IMG/VR virus record: IMGVR_UViG_3300032069_000016 | Coordinates: 1-52,440 of that record | Strand: one strand, 5' to 3' | From: a virus | Length of the DNA: 52,440 bases | Part shown: positions 39,103 to 46,877 of the stretch, piece after piece | Position numbering within the stretch: the stretch's first letter is position 1 | Layout of the letters: each line of letters opens with the position of its first letter | The notes under the pieces: generated by a model | Database searches by the model: none | Seen by the model: only the letters and a program-made list of their open reading frames with translations | What the model was told of the DNA's origin: nothing | Made by a program: the position numbers and the translations under genes

Positions 39103-40656
39103 TTATCCTGCGTGATACTGCTGTTGCAGTATTCTTAGTATTTGCCGTGCGCTTTCTTCTCCCCCGCCCATTATATTGAAATAATTAGTGAAAACCACTC
39201 CTTGTCCTGGTGCTCCCATCACGCTTGGCGGAGTTACTGTTGGCGTTGGAACTGGCTTACCTGCTTTCGTCGGCTGGGTAGTAAATTGAGTTCCAGGAAT
39301 TTCAAGTTCAACTTCGGCTCTTCTGGCTGCCGTTTCCTTCGCCAATAATCTCCTTTGGGCCTCTGGTGTTAAAAGCGTCTCCTCGGCGGGTTTTATTCCT
39401 GCCCACGAAGCGGCAACATCTTCTACGCTTGACTTCAAGCCCTCCCAAAGCCCTTTTGCCGAGATAGATTTTACAAGTTCATTTATACCAGTAAAGAGAC
39501 CTTGGAGTGTTTTAATAGGGTGAACAACCCCTGCGATTGTTGTCCCCATCCCCAAAAGCAGATTTATAAATTCTTTGACAAAATCAACAATTCTGGGGTC
39601 GGTAAAAGCGGTTTTGAACTCATTCCACGCTCTCTTTATTTGGTCGGTTTCTGATACCCCTTTTTCAAACTCCTCATTCAAACTTTTCATATACATTATA
39701 TTGTCAATCTGTCTCTGTTTAATTTCATCAAAAGCGGTTACGGACGCACTCCTCAATTCCATAACTGCTTCTTTGTTCAGACCCCACATTTCACCCAAAG
39801 CGATTGCGGCCACAAGAGACCTGTTTCTGATTGCATCGGCGACTGCTTCAAAGGCGGCAACGATTCCTCTTTCTTCTATAAGCGTGCTAATCTGTTTTCC
39901 TGTTGCATTCAGATAATTGAGGGCTTCGCGAGGGTCATTTATTGCCTTTGTAATTGCCGCCATAACACTCACAACCGTTCCTCTCGTGAAACCTGCCTGC
40001 ATTGAAAAAGCGGCTAAACCCTCAACGGCATCTGTAAAAGTTGTAGCTTTTCTTAACAAGGGGCCAGCATCAACAACCATCTTAACAAATTCGTCCCAAG
40101 TGAAAGCGCTATTCTTCTGAGCGCTATTCAGATAATCAAACGCTTTTACCGCCGCGGGAACCGTATTGATGTTCCAAGCTTTCAAAACATCAATCATATT
40201 CATAATAGTGGTAACATAATCCAGTCCTCTTAACTCGGCTAACTTGGTGGACTGGGACGCAATTATCATCTGGACTGCACTATCAAAAGAGGTCTTGGAT
40301 AATAGAGCTAACCCCTTTGCGGTATCTTCAGTGCTGATAGTTGTCCCTATTGCAAGACTGCGAGCCGATTCGCTCATTTCTCCGATGTTCTCTGAGAACA
40401 CATCGGTTGCGCCAGCGGCGCTTTTCATCAATGCATCGTTAAAACTGAGCACCCGAGTAATCGCCAATGCAAACATAGCGGCAATACCGCTAATAACAGC
40501 GGGTGATATAGTGCGAGCCATTATCATTTGCCAGTTCACTTCCTGCTTATTCATTGAACTGACAAAACTTGTAACTGCAGTTATCGCCCTCTTTAATTGA
40601 GATTCAAGCCCGCTTCTGTCCGCCTCTATAAGGATTTCTAAGGTATCAATTACCAT
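39103..40656 (-). CDS. Tape measure protein
   Basis: 517 residues. Strongly helical with hydrophobic stretches (AVISGIAAMFALAITRVLSF, INLLLGMGTTIAGVV), a pattern of small residues, and a TPTVTPP Pro-rich segment near the C-terminus. Position right after the chaperone frameshift genes and before distal tail genes is diagnostic. It sets tail length; 517 residues implies a rather short tail. Residues about 60-330 look like a TMP core of the kind with SFNDALMKSAAGATDV. Confidence 0.9.
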   Translation of the reverse strand: MVIDTLEILIEADRSGLESQLKRAITAVTSFVSSMNKQEVNWQMIMARTISPAVISGIAAMFALAITRVLSFNDALMKSAAGATDVFSENIGEMSESARSLAIGTTISTEDTAKGLALLSKTSFDSAVQMIIASQSTKLAELRGLDYVTTIMNMIDVLKAWNINTVPAAVKAFDYLNSAQKNSAFTWDEFVKMVVDAGPLLRKATTFTDAVEGLAAFSMQAGFTRGTVVSVMAAITKAINDPREALNYLNATGKQISTLIEERGIVAAFEAVADAIRNRSLVAAIALGEMWGLNKEAVMELRSASVTAFDEIKQRQIDNIMYMKSLNEEFEKGVSETDQIKRAWNEFKTAFTDPRIVDFVKEFINLLLGMGTTIAGVVHPIKTLQGLFTGINELVKSISAKGLWEGLKSSVEDVAASWAGIKPAEETLLTPEAQRRLLAKETAARRAEVELEIPGTQFTTQPTKAGKPVPTPTVTPPSVMGAPGQGVVFTNYFNIMGGGEESARQILRILQQQYHAG

Positions 40657-41211
40657 CGGATTTGCTGGGCTTGCGGATTACTTTTTGAGGTATGCCCGCA
40701 AACAGATTAAACCGCCGAATACCCTCGGGGGTAAGGTCGCTGGCCTCATCTTCCGGCTTTCCAGTCCAAGCGTTCAGATAAATCTTGAGCTGTTCCAAAG
40801 TAAGCTCCCCTATTTGCTTTGGAGTCCATCCTGTCCTGTCTGTGATGAGGGCAAAGAGTTGTCCGAAGTCAAGCGGCTTTCCAGTGCTTTCCCCAGCTTC
40901 TGGGCCAGTTCCTTCCGTTGCGGGCTCATAAAACCCAGCATAGTTAAACATTCCAAGACATCAATGTCGGCAGGAGTGTTCTGCAAAACAAAATCCTCGG
41001 TCAAAGTCGGGTCAACATCTTTCAGGACGATGCAGATAGCATAAGCGACTAATCTTAAATCGGGCGAGGGGTCTTTTGCATCCTGCAATTCTTTTACTCT
41101 TTTCTGATAAAGTATCGCTTTCTCCAGATTGGCTTTCTTCACCTGATATTCTTTGCCCGCAAACTTGAAAGTGAAAGGCGGATTTACCAACTGATAAAGT
41201 GTATCGCTCAT
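40646..41211 (-). CDS. Tail assembly chaperone G-T fusion (-1 frameshift product)
   Basis: 188 residues made by slipping back one base at GGGTTTT: 94 residues of G ending MLGF, then YEPATEGTGPEAG from the overlapping frame that ends at 40646. The second frame has no start of its own near the right place but is open from just upstream of the slip site and reads acidic then helical, as T domains do. The fusion and the shorter G protein together coat and shape the tape measure during tail assembly. Confidence 0.75.
40810..41211 (-). CDS. Tail assembly chaperone G (short form)
   Basis: 133 residues made without frameshifting. Starts MSDTLYQLVNPPFTFKFAGK, a beta-hairpin domain typical of tail chaperones, then a helical domain. 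It lies between major tail protein and tape measure. The last 39 residues are replaced in the fusion form. Confidence 0.8.
   Translation of the reverse strand: MSDTLYQLVNPPFTFKFAGKEYQVKKANLEKAILYQKRVKELQDAKDPSPDLRLVAYAICIVLKDVDPTLTEDFVLQNTPADIDVLECLTMLGFMSPQRKELAQKLGKALESRLTSDNSLPSSQTGQDGLQSK
40930..40936 (-). promoter_or_regulatory. -1 frameshift site GGGTTTT
   Basis: The codons CTG GGT TTT ATG contain G-GGT-TTT, a canonical X-XXY-YYZ heptamer, in the frame of G. Slipping one base back gives GGG TTT TAT, the T frame. It is the only proper heptamer in the overlap of the two frames. Confidence 0.75.
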
Positions 41212-41231
41212 AGATTTTCAACTTAACTTAA

Positions 41232-41699
41232 TCAGACCGAATACAAGGCGACTATATCTTGGGCTTCCAGCTCAAAGTCCCACTCGGCGAATTCGCCCAT
41301 CGTGGCGGTTGCCTTTGAACTCTTGAATACTGCTCCGCTCAACTGATACTGGATTTCTTTTCCGTTCCTGTCATAAAAAGTCAGAACGGGAGCGGCGAGA
41401 GTTGGCTGTCCGTCCAAAGTATCAATCTCGTTCGGCGTGCCTGCGGCTGACGACCCCCAAGCCAGATTTTCCATCTCGGGAGCGAATGCCTTTATCTTCC
41501 CCGTGAGATTTACTCTCTGTGAATGTCTCGCAATATCGGCTGGCTTAATCGTATTGATTACATACAAAGTATTCAGCGTCCACTCTATAGTCAAAGCGAT
41601 GTTATTCAAATCCACGAGGCGATTGCTTCCGAAATCCAATGTCCCAGAATTAAAAACTATTCTCTGGATTATGTTACTTCCTGGTGTTTGAAAACTCAT
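41232..41699 (-). CDS. Major tail protein
   Basis: 155 residues, beta-rich with many short strands (MSFQTPGSNIIQRIVFNSGT, VNLTGKIKAFAPEM, LSGAVFKSSKATATMGEF). Size, composition and position just before the tail chaperones identify the tail-tube subunit. 20 bases separate it from the chaperone gene. Confidence 0.8.
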   Translation of the reverse strand: MSFQTPGSNIIQRIVFNSGTLDFGSNRLVDLNNIALTIEWTLNTLYVINTIKPADIARHSQRVNLTGKIKAFAPEMENLAWGSSAAGTPNEIDTLDGQPTLAAPVLTFYDRNGKEIQYQLSGAVFKSSKATATMGEFAEWDFELEAQDIVALYSV

Positions 41700-41785
41700 A
41701 TTCTTTTTGCTTTTGTTAATTACTTTTTTACGACCAAGACATATGAAATGTCTCCACTTCTATTATACTCCAAAAATAATGATTT

Positions 41786-42190
41786 TCATTGAACCCATAC
41801 CTCAAAAGTCGTTGCTCTGTGCCAGATTCTTCGGTCTGTTTCATACATATCAACCGAACCCGATGACCTTTCGTAAAAGATATGGTTCCCGCCTTGGTCA
41901 GTGGTCAAATAATTCAACAAAGTTAAAATTCTTTCGTAAATGTTCTCAACTTCCAGCTGGCTATCACGCGACCAAATATCCAACTGGAAGCTTGTTTCTC
42001 TCGTATTCTTCGGAACTAAATTGGTCAGCTCCGTAATCTGATGCAGATTTATCTGGGGCAAAGTCAGCGAAGCGACCTGCTCTTGAGCAATATCAACAGG
42101 GCCGACTAAAATGTTCGTCGCTGGAACTATGACCGTCAGCGTCGGGTCGGTAGTCAGGATATTTACAATTTTTACGAATAGATTTGTCAT
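41786..42190 (-). CDS. Tail terminator-like protein
   Basis: 134 residues. MTNLFVKIVNILTTDPTLTV, then a beta-rich body ending RRIWHRATTFEVWVQ, resembles tail-terminator/DUF3168-like proteins that cap the tail tube. It follows the neck gene with an ATGA overlap and precedes the major tail protein, which fits. Confidence 0.7.
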   Translation of the reverse strand: MTNLFVKIVNILTTDPTLTVIVPATNILVGPVDIAQEQVASLTLPQINLHQITELTNLVPKNTRETSFQLDIWSRDSQLEVENIYERILTLLNYLTTDQGGNHIFYERSSGSVDMYETDRRIWHRATTFEVWVQ

Positions 42191-42669
42191 TCTCTATTTA
42201 TGGTAACACCGATGCTTACTTTCCTGAAAATTCTTTTTATTAAATCTTTACCCATCTGGGCGGCTGGCCTGATGAATGGTCTGGGCAACATCCTGCTTGT
42301 GCCGAACTCAACCCACTTCGCATAGGGAGCGGTCGGGCCTCCCGCAGTTATCTCACCGACGACTTTTTTCTTCTCCATACGGACATCCTTCTCAATGCTC
42401 GCCCTCAACAACCCCGTCTGAACTGGAACGCCGAAAGCGGCATTCGGGTCTGATACCCTGTATGCCTTGCTCCAACGATGCCTGACTGGGGTCTTGCGTC
42501 TTTCAACCTTTGGTCTTATGGTTCTTGCCAGATTGTAAACTATATTGACGGCGGCCTTCATCTTCGTCATCAAATCAGCATCCATTTTTTTTGCTTCTTT
42601 TTGCCAACTTGCCCCTATCTTATCAGCGGCACTTGTTGAAATGAAAAATGATTTCCCTTTTAACAGCAT
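42187..42669 (-). CDS. Neck protein, HK97 gp10-like
   Basis: 160 residues. The phrase PYAKWVEFGTSRMLPRPFIRPA near the C-terminus is the signature of the HK97 gp10 family, which completes the head-tail joint. The N-terminal half is basic and helical. Confidence 0.8.
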   Translation of the reverse strand: MLLKGKSFFISTSAADKIGASWQKEAKKMDADLMTKMKAAVNIVYNLARTIRPKVERRKTPVRHRWSKAYRVSDPNAAFGVPVQTGLLRASIEKDVRMEKKKVVGEITAGGPTAPYAKWVEFGTSRMLPRPFIRPAAQMGKDLIKRIFRKVSIGVTINRE

Positions 42670-42670
42670 A

Positions 42671-43099
42671 TCAAATCAACGGAATCAAGACACACCTGCA
42701 ATTCGGGTGAACTGGAGGCGCGGCTCGTCCTTCGTGAATTAACTCTCCCTTGCTGAACACTCTCCTCCCGCCTCCCGCAAATATCCTGCAAGCCAGACAG
42801 GGATTCGGACTTAATTCTATTCTGAACTTCTCTATGCCTAATACCTCGGCATCTTCCTTAATTTCTTCGGATTCAACCTTTTTGGCTTCGGTTCTGAAAA
42901 CCCTTTCAGCGTGCCATTTCTTGGGTAACTGGGCTGGAAAATCGCTCTGTAAACGCTCTATAATCTCTCTGGCGGGGGTTTTTTGGGCTTCAAGGTGTCC
43001 CATAGTGTCTTGGGCCTCTTGGAGCTGTCCTGGGGTCATTTTTTTATTTATCCACCAAGACCGAAAACTCTGATTTTTGTCAAGACGATACCCGTTCAT
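42671..43099 (-). CDS. Head morphogenesis protein, Mu gpF/SPP1 gp7-like C-terminus
   Basis: 142 residues. The C-terminal 45 residues (CLACRIFAGG, GELIHEGRAAPPVHPNCRCV) match the end of the phage Mu F/SPP1 gp7 family. The usual long N-terminus is missing: most family members exceed 250 residues, so this is a short or split version. N-terminal SFRSWWINKK is weakly motif-like. Overlaps the connector by ATGA. Confidence 0.65.
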   Translation of the reverse strand: MNGYRLDKNQSFRSWWINKKMTPGQLQEAQDTMGHLEAQKTPAREIIERLQSDFPAQLPKKWHAERVFRTEAKKVESEEIKEDAEVLGIEKFRIELSPNPCLACRIFAGGGRRVFSKGELIHEGRAAPPVHPNCRCVLIPLI

Positions 43100-43455
43100 T
43101 ATGGCAATGCTACTTGGGCTTCGTAATGGTCAACTATCCCTCCCAAAAGGAAAGCTGGCACTACGCCCAGAATAACATATTCAATTCCATCATCAGTTAC
43201 TATTCTGTCTTCCGCTTTGATATGGTAATCTCTCCCGTAATACATTACTCCTGTCGGCAGAACCCTTTCCCCCATCGGGCTGAACTGGATTTCTTTCTGC
43301 GTGAAAGCAAGACGAGCTGGCATACTCGCATAAACAATCGTCCACGAGTCAGTGGGCGAGCCGTAAACTGGATTATTCAAAGCATCGCGGGGAGCAGTGC
43401 TGGAATCAGCCCTCCGCTTTACAGATACGAGTGTATTGAGTAATGCAGGAATCAT
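43099..43455 (-). CDS. Head-tail joining protein
   Basis: 118 residues, beta-rich: MIPALLNTLVSVKRR, then MPARLAFTQKEIQ and the typical YYGRDYHIKAEDRIV. Fits the head-closure (Phage_H_T_join) family. Lies between the connector and neck genes. Confidence 0.75.
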   Translation of the reverse strand: MIPALLNTLVSVKRRADSSTAPRDALNNPVYGSPTDSWTIVYASMPARLAFTQKEIQFSPMGERVLPTGVMYYGRDYHIKAEDRIVTDDGIEYVILGVVPAFLLGGIVDHYEAQVALP

Positions 43456-43471
43456 AAAATAAAATCATAGC

Positions 43472-44449
43472 TTAAAAGAAATAGGGCATATTCCTGACAT
43501 AAGGTTCAAGCAACTGCTCTACTCTCTCATAAACCTTGCTCTTATCTCCGAACGATATGTTGTATGTCTGAATATCAAAGCTTGCGGCTCCCAGCGGATT
43601 CTGTTGCGCTTGCCCAATCATATGGGTTGCCAAAAGAAGGCACGCCTCTTTGATGTCAAACGGGACTGATTCATTGGTCGTGAAATCCGCTGTAACTGTA
43701 TGGCTTGCTCCGATAGTCGCTTTGAAAGTTACAATCCCATTTGGGTAATCAACCGTGTAATCCGCTGGAGCTTTCAAAACCGTATCTACATAAACATTCA
43801 AAGTCATATCCTTTGACCATAACCTATTGCCCAAATCCACCTGAAAGGTCGTGTGAACTGTGGCTGGGGGAACTTCCGTCAATACTTGGCCTGTCAGCAG
43901 TGTCCCGTAACCAAAAGTATAATTCGTCCAAAGAACGCCTAACGGAACTCGGTCTAAAATTGCAGCTGGTATTGGCGTGCCGACTCCCGTTCCTGCAGAA
44001 CTCAATAGCGGGACTATCTTGTAATATCCGTAATCTGGGAAGTCCTGCAAATAGGCGGCGGGCGAACTTGTGTCCACCTGAATAAACCATTTGAGAACCT
44101 GAATATAGACGGAATTGATTTTCTGATAAGGCAAATTGGCCAGCACTACCGTAACCAGTTGAGGATTATACGGCCTGACCCAGAAATTAGTTTTGGTTTC
44201 GTCTATTATTTGCGTATCAAAATACCTTCGGCAAAACCTGTTTATCCAAGCCGAAGCCCGTAAAATAATCTTGTCCAGCTCGCCCGATGTATAAAGCTGA
44301 TGGCTGTTCGTTATCTGCAAACCTGATGCCTCCACCGAATTAACATAGTCATCTTTCGTGATATACGGATTGTCAACGGCTATCTTTTTCCGCTGTCCCG
44401 TAGGCGTGCTGGTCGGGGTCGCAAAATATCCGCTTTGTATCGTTTCCAT
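43472..44449 (-). CDS. Head-tail adaptor-like protein (long)
   Basis: 325 residues. The helical phrase LDKIILRASAWINRFCRRYF near residue 60 and KEACLLLATHMIG near residue 265 are those of gp6-like DNA-packaging adaptors. A beta-rich insert of about 170 residues between them (residues 95-260) is unusual. Coats the portal exit. Confidence 0.7.
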   Translation of the reverse strand: METIQSGYFATPTSTPTGQRKKIAVDNPYITKDDYVNSVEASGLQITNSHQLYTSGELDKIILRASAWINRFCRRYFDTQIIDETKTNFWVRPYNPQLVTVVLANLPYQKINSVYIQVLKWFIQVDTSSPAAYLQDFPDYGYYKIVPLLSSAGTGVGTPIPAAILDRVPLGVLWTNYTFGYGTLLTGQVLTEVPPATVHTTFQVDLGNRLWSKDMTLNVYVDTVLKAPADYTVDYPNGIVTFKATIGASHTVTADFTTNESVPFDIKEACLLLATHMIGQAQQNPLGAASFDIQTYNISFGDKSKVYERVEQLLEPYVRNMPYFF

Positions 44450-44450
44450 A

Positions 44451-45065
44451 TTATCTAAAAATGCTATCTGCTATACTTTGGGCTTCGCTTTTATCTATCC
44501 CTCTTACGAAAACTTGGTATGCGGTAGAAAATACATTGGAAGTCCGCCCAGTCATAATCTTGACTTCTCCGCCCTTGCTTTTAATTTGGCTTTTGAATTG
44601 GTCAATCTTTGATTTGACTTCGCTTCCCTTGTGTTCACCCGCATCTTCCCATTCGCCAGTAACCCAATTGGAATGGACTTCAAACCATTCTGTTCCTTTC
44701 TTGGGGGTAACTTCTTCGTAGCCACGCCACGCATCGGTAGAAACCCACTTCCTTTGGAAATCCGACTTTTCTATTCGGGACTTCTTCTTCCATCCGTGAG
44801 CCGCACCTTTCGTGCCTTCCTGAACTTCGTATTTGCTTGGAACATAATTCCCATAAGCATCCTGGAATCCCTTTGGCCCAAGCGTGCATCGCCCAGACTC
44901 TATACATTCCATAGCTGCACGCCCAACAGAACCTTCAAGATGCCAAGCCATACCATTATCAATCAAACGCTGAAGTTGTTTGACATCACCTTCTTTGGCT
45001 TCATCAATGTCTTGATAGCCAACTTTCGCTTTATTAAATTGTTTCCAATATGTTTTGAATTTCAT
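44451..45065 (-). CDS. FKxYWK-motif protein (204 aa)
   Basis: 204 residues beginning MKFKTYWKQFNKAKVGYQDI, so the motif is at residues 3-8. Then a helical part (QRLIDNGMAWHLEGSVGRAA), a beta part with PSKYEVQEGTKG, and a C-terminal basic-aromatic domain (SVFSTAYQVFVRGI). Not recognised as a family. Coupled with connector genes, so expressed with head assembly. May be packaged or peripheral. Confidence 0.65.
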   Translation of the reverse strand: MKFKTYWKQFNKAKVGYQDIDEAKEGDVKQLQRLIDNGMAWHLEGSVGRAAMECIESGRCTLGPKGFQDAYGNYVPSKYEVQEGTKGAAHGWKKKSRIEKSDFQRKWVSTDAWRGYEEVTPKKGTEWFEVHSNWVTGEWEDAGEHKGSEVKSKIDQFKSQIKSKGGEVKIMTGRTSNVFSTAYQVFVRGIDKSEAQSIADSIFR

Positions 45066-45067
45066 AG

Positions 45068-45175
45068 TTAGTTATGGTTGAACCTTCTTTTTTGAAGTTC
45101 CAGATACCATTGCTTAACTTTAATCAGCCATAGAAAGAATCTCTGCCAACCCAATTTTATTTTTTCTTTGAACAT
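45068..45175 (-). CDS. Small amphipathic peptide (35 aa)
   Basis: Reads MFKEKIKLGWQRFFLWLIKV then KQWYLELQKRRFNHN. Aromatic and basic, one amphipathic helix; TAATG overlap with the upstream stop. Related in spirit to the FKxFWK N-termini. Function unknown. Confidence 0.55.
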   Translation of the reverse strand: MFKEKIKLGWQRFFLWLIKVKQWYLELQKRRFNHN

Positions 45176-45606
45176 TATACTGATTGAGCCGCCCATCTTA
45201 CCCACCCGTCTTTTGTTCTGGGCGAATTATTCCTGTTAATCATATCATCAACTTTCTCGCGTATGATGTCCTCGTCTTCATCGGGATTCTCTCTTTCAAA
45301 CCCGAGAGATAATTTTTCCCAAACTTCTGCTTGCGTATCAGCATCTAATTCCCCATAGTAAAACCTCTTGGGGACATACTCGCCCGCTTTTTTAACTTCC
45401 TCCTTCACAATCGTAAGTCCGAGTTGCTGAGCAATATAATTTATGTGTTTACTTGTGGTTGGGCTCCACCAGCCGTGAACAATTAACTTGTCTCCCTTAA
45501 TCGTAGCGACGTGGGTTCCATAACTATAAACCTTATCGCCTATGACTTGGAGATTTTGTTTATATCTTTCCATTTGTTGCTTCCAAAATTCTTTGAACTT
45601 ATTCAT
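45175..45606 (-). CDS. FKxFWK-motif protein, DUF8033-like
   Basis: 143 residues from ATG 45606, which overlaps the glycosyltransferase stop (ATGA). N-terminus MNKFKEFWKQQMERYKQN carries the motif. Next, SYGTHVATIKGDKLIVHGWW, then SPTTSKHINYIAQQLG matches the conserved part of DUF8033 proteins of phage as I know them. C-terminus acidic (ENPDEDEDIIREKVDD). Family function unknown. Confidence 0.65.
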   Translation of the reverse strand: MNKFKEFWKQQMERYKQNLQVIGDKVYSYGTHVATIKGDKLIVHGWWSPTTSKHINYIAQQLGLTIVKEEVKKAGEYVPKRFYYGELDADTQAEVWEKLSLGFERENPDEDEDIIREKVDDMINRNNSPRTKDGWVRWAAQSV

Positions 45607-46799
45607 AGATGTTTTGCCAATGCTTCGTGGAACATTTTTATCTTGTCCCGCCAAAGCCAATTAGCTTTTACATACTCGGCAGCTTTTCTGCCCTTCTCCT
45701 TAACCTCGTCCTGATGCTCATAAGCATATCTTAATCTGAAAATCAATTCATCAAGATTCGGCTCTGCCCATTCGCCGCAGTCCTCTTTATAAACCTTCTT
45801 TGTAAAATTGTCCGCTGGAACCATTTTGAAATCGTTTAACATCCAGCCGACTTCTTCGTTATTATACTCCGCCATTCCACTCCAATTTGTCGTAATCGCT
45901 GGCACTCCCGTAGCCATCGCCTCTAATGGCGGAAGGCCGAATCCTTCGCCTCTTGACGGATAAACGAAGCAATTAATTTTCTTAAAAAATGTTTCAATCA
46001 ATTCGCTATGCGGAATTCCGTTGAACGCTTGCTGAACTTCCACTCTCTTATCTTTGACCATAAACGGATAATACGGCAACGATGTCTTATTTATCAGCTT
46101 TACCTTCTGCTTTGATGAAAACGCCCTTCTAAATGCTTCCACCAACAAATCCGTTCCTTTCCTTACGGTCAATGCCCCCAAATGGCCGAAAGTAAATACT
46201 TCGTTATTTCTTTCAAGCGGATAAAACTTTGTCTCGTCAATCCCCAGCTGGGTCAGCTCAACGGGGATTTTTACTCCGCTATTCGCCATCATTCCGATAT
46301 TCTGCTTGCAAGGAACGCAGACCGCATCAAGCGAATTCAACCTCGGAACCCAGCTCTCTGGTACCCGCGTCGTCTCAAACATAGTGAGGGCGATATTCTT
46401 GGCGAATGGACTGCTACGCCAATGCTCCTTCGGCTGTTCGTGCCAGACCATCGCCATATCGGGCGGGATTTCTCTCTTGGCATTCCTGATAACCTTGTCT
46501 GGTTCACCAATCAGCTTTCCAGTCCAGCGAATATCATATCCTGCCTGCTGACTATATTTGAGCAGGTTATACATAGTATTCCCGTAACCGCTTGTGAAAT
46601 CCGCTTGCCCGACAATACCGAAACGCTTTTCCTGCCAATGCTGCGGGTTATATGTTTTTTGTAAATCCGCCTTAACGGAATACTTCTGGCATAGTTCAAG
46701 CAAATCGGGAAAGGGCATTTCAATAACTACTCCCGTGTCATACATTTTCCCACCGCAATTCACTACACATACTTTTGTATTATCTATAATTGCTTTCAT
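45603..46799 (-). CDS. GT-B fold glycosyltransferase
   Basis: 398 residues. The C-terminal half has the GT4-type nucleotide-sugar site: FGHLGALTVRKGTDLLVEA, then FVYPSRGEGFGLPPLEAMAT (the E-x7-E motif) and GVPAITTNWSG. About 50 extra N-terminal residues precede the first Rossmann half (FGIVGQADFTSGYGNTMYN). Such enzymes transfer a sugar to an acceptor. Position right after the major capsid gene suggests capsid glycosylation or a surface modification. A strong hairpin separates it from the capsid gene. Confidence 0.8.
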   Translation of the reverse strand: MKAIIDNTKVCVVNCGGKMYDTGVVIEMPFPDLLELCQKYSVKADLQKTYNPQHWQEKRFGIVGQADFTSGYGNTMYNLLKYSQQAGYDIRWTGKLIGEPDKVIRNAKREIPPDMAMVWHEQPKEHWRSSPFAKNIALTMFETTRVPESWVPRLNSLDAVCVPCKQNIGMMANSGVKIPVELTQLGIDETKFYPLERNNEVFTFGHLGALTVRKGTDLLVEAFRRAFSSKQKVKLINKTSLPYYPFMVKDKRVEVQQAFNGIPHSELIETFFKKINCFVYPSRGEGFGLPPLEAMATGVPAITTNWSGMAEYNNEEVGWMLNDFKMVPADNFTKKVYKEDCGEWAEPNLDELIFRLRYAYEHQDEVKEKGRKAAEYVKANWLWRDKIKMFHEALAKHL

Positions 46800-46808
46800 T
46801 TTTTGGAA

Positions 46809-46875
46809 AGAGCCAGTTCTCTCCAGCAGGGGTTATGTCGGCTCGGAGAAGCGACACAACACCCCAACTGGCTCT
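46809..46875 (-). terminator. Long hairpin after the capsid gene
   Basis: Minus strand outer stem AGAGCCAGTT/AACTGGCTCT (10 bp), inner pairing GGGGTGTTGTGTCG with CGACATAACCCC. It begins 3 bases after the capsid stop. The T-run after it is short (CTCTTTCC), so partial termination or mRNA 3'-end protection is likely, lowering expression of the glycosyltransferase relative to capsid. Confidence 0.65.
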
Positions 46876-46877
46876 CG

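Noticed and set aside
40810-40951. GGGGAAAG at about 40891 as the frameshift site
   Set aside because: It is not aligned with the zero frame as X-XXY-YYZ. GGGTTTT at 40930-40936 is aligned correctly.
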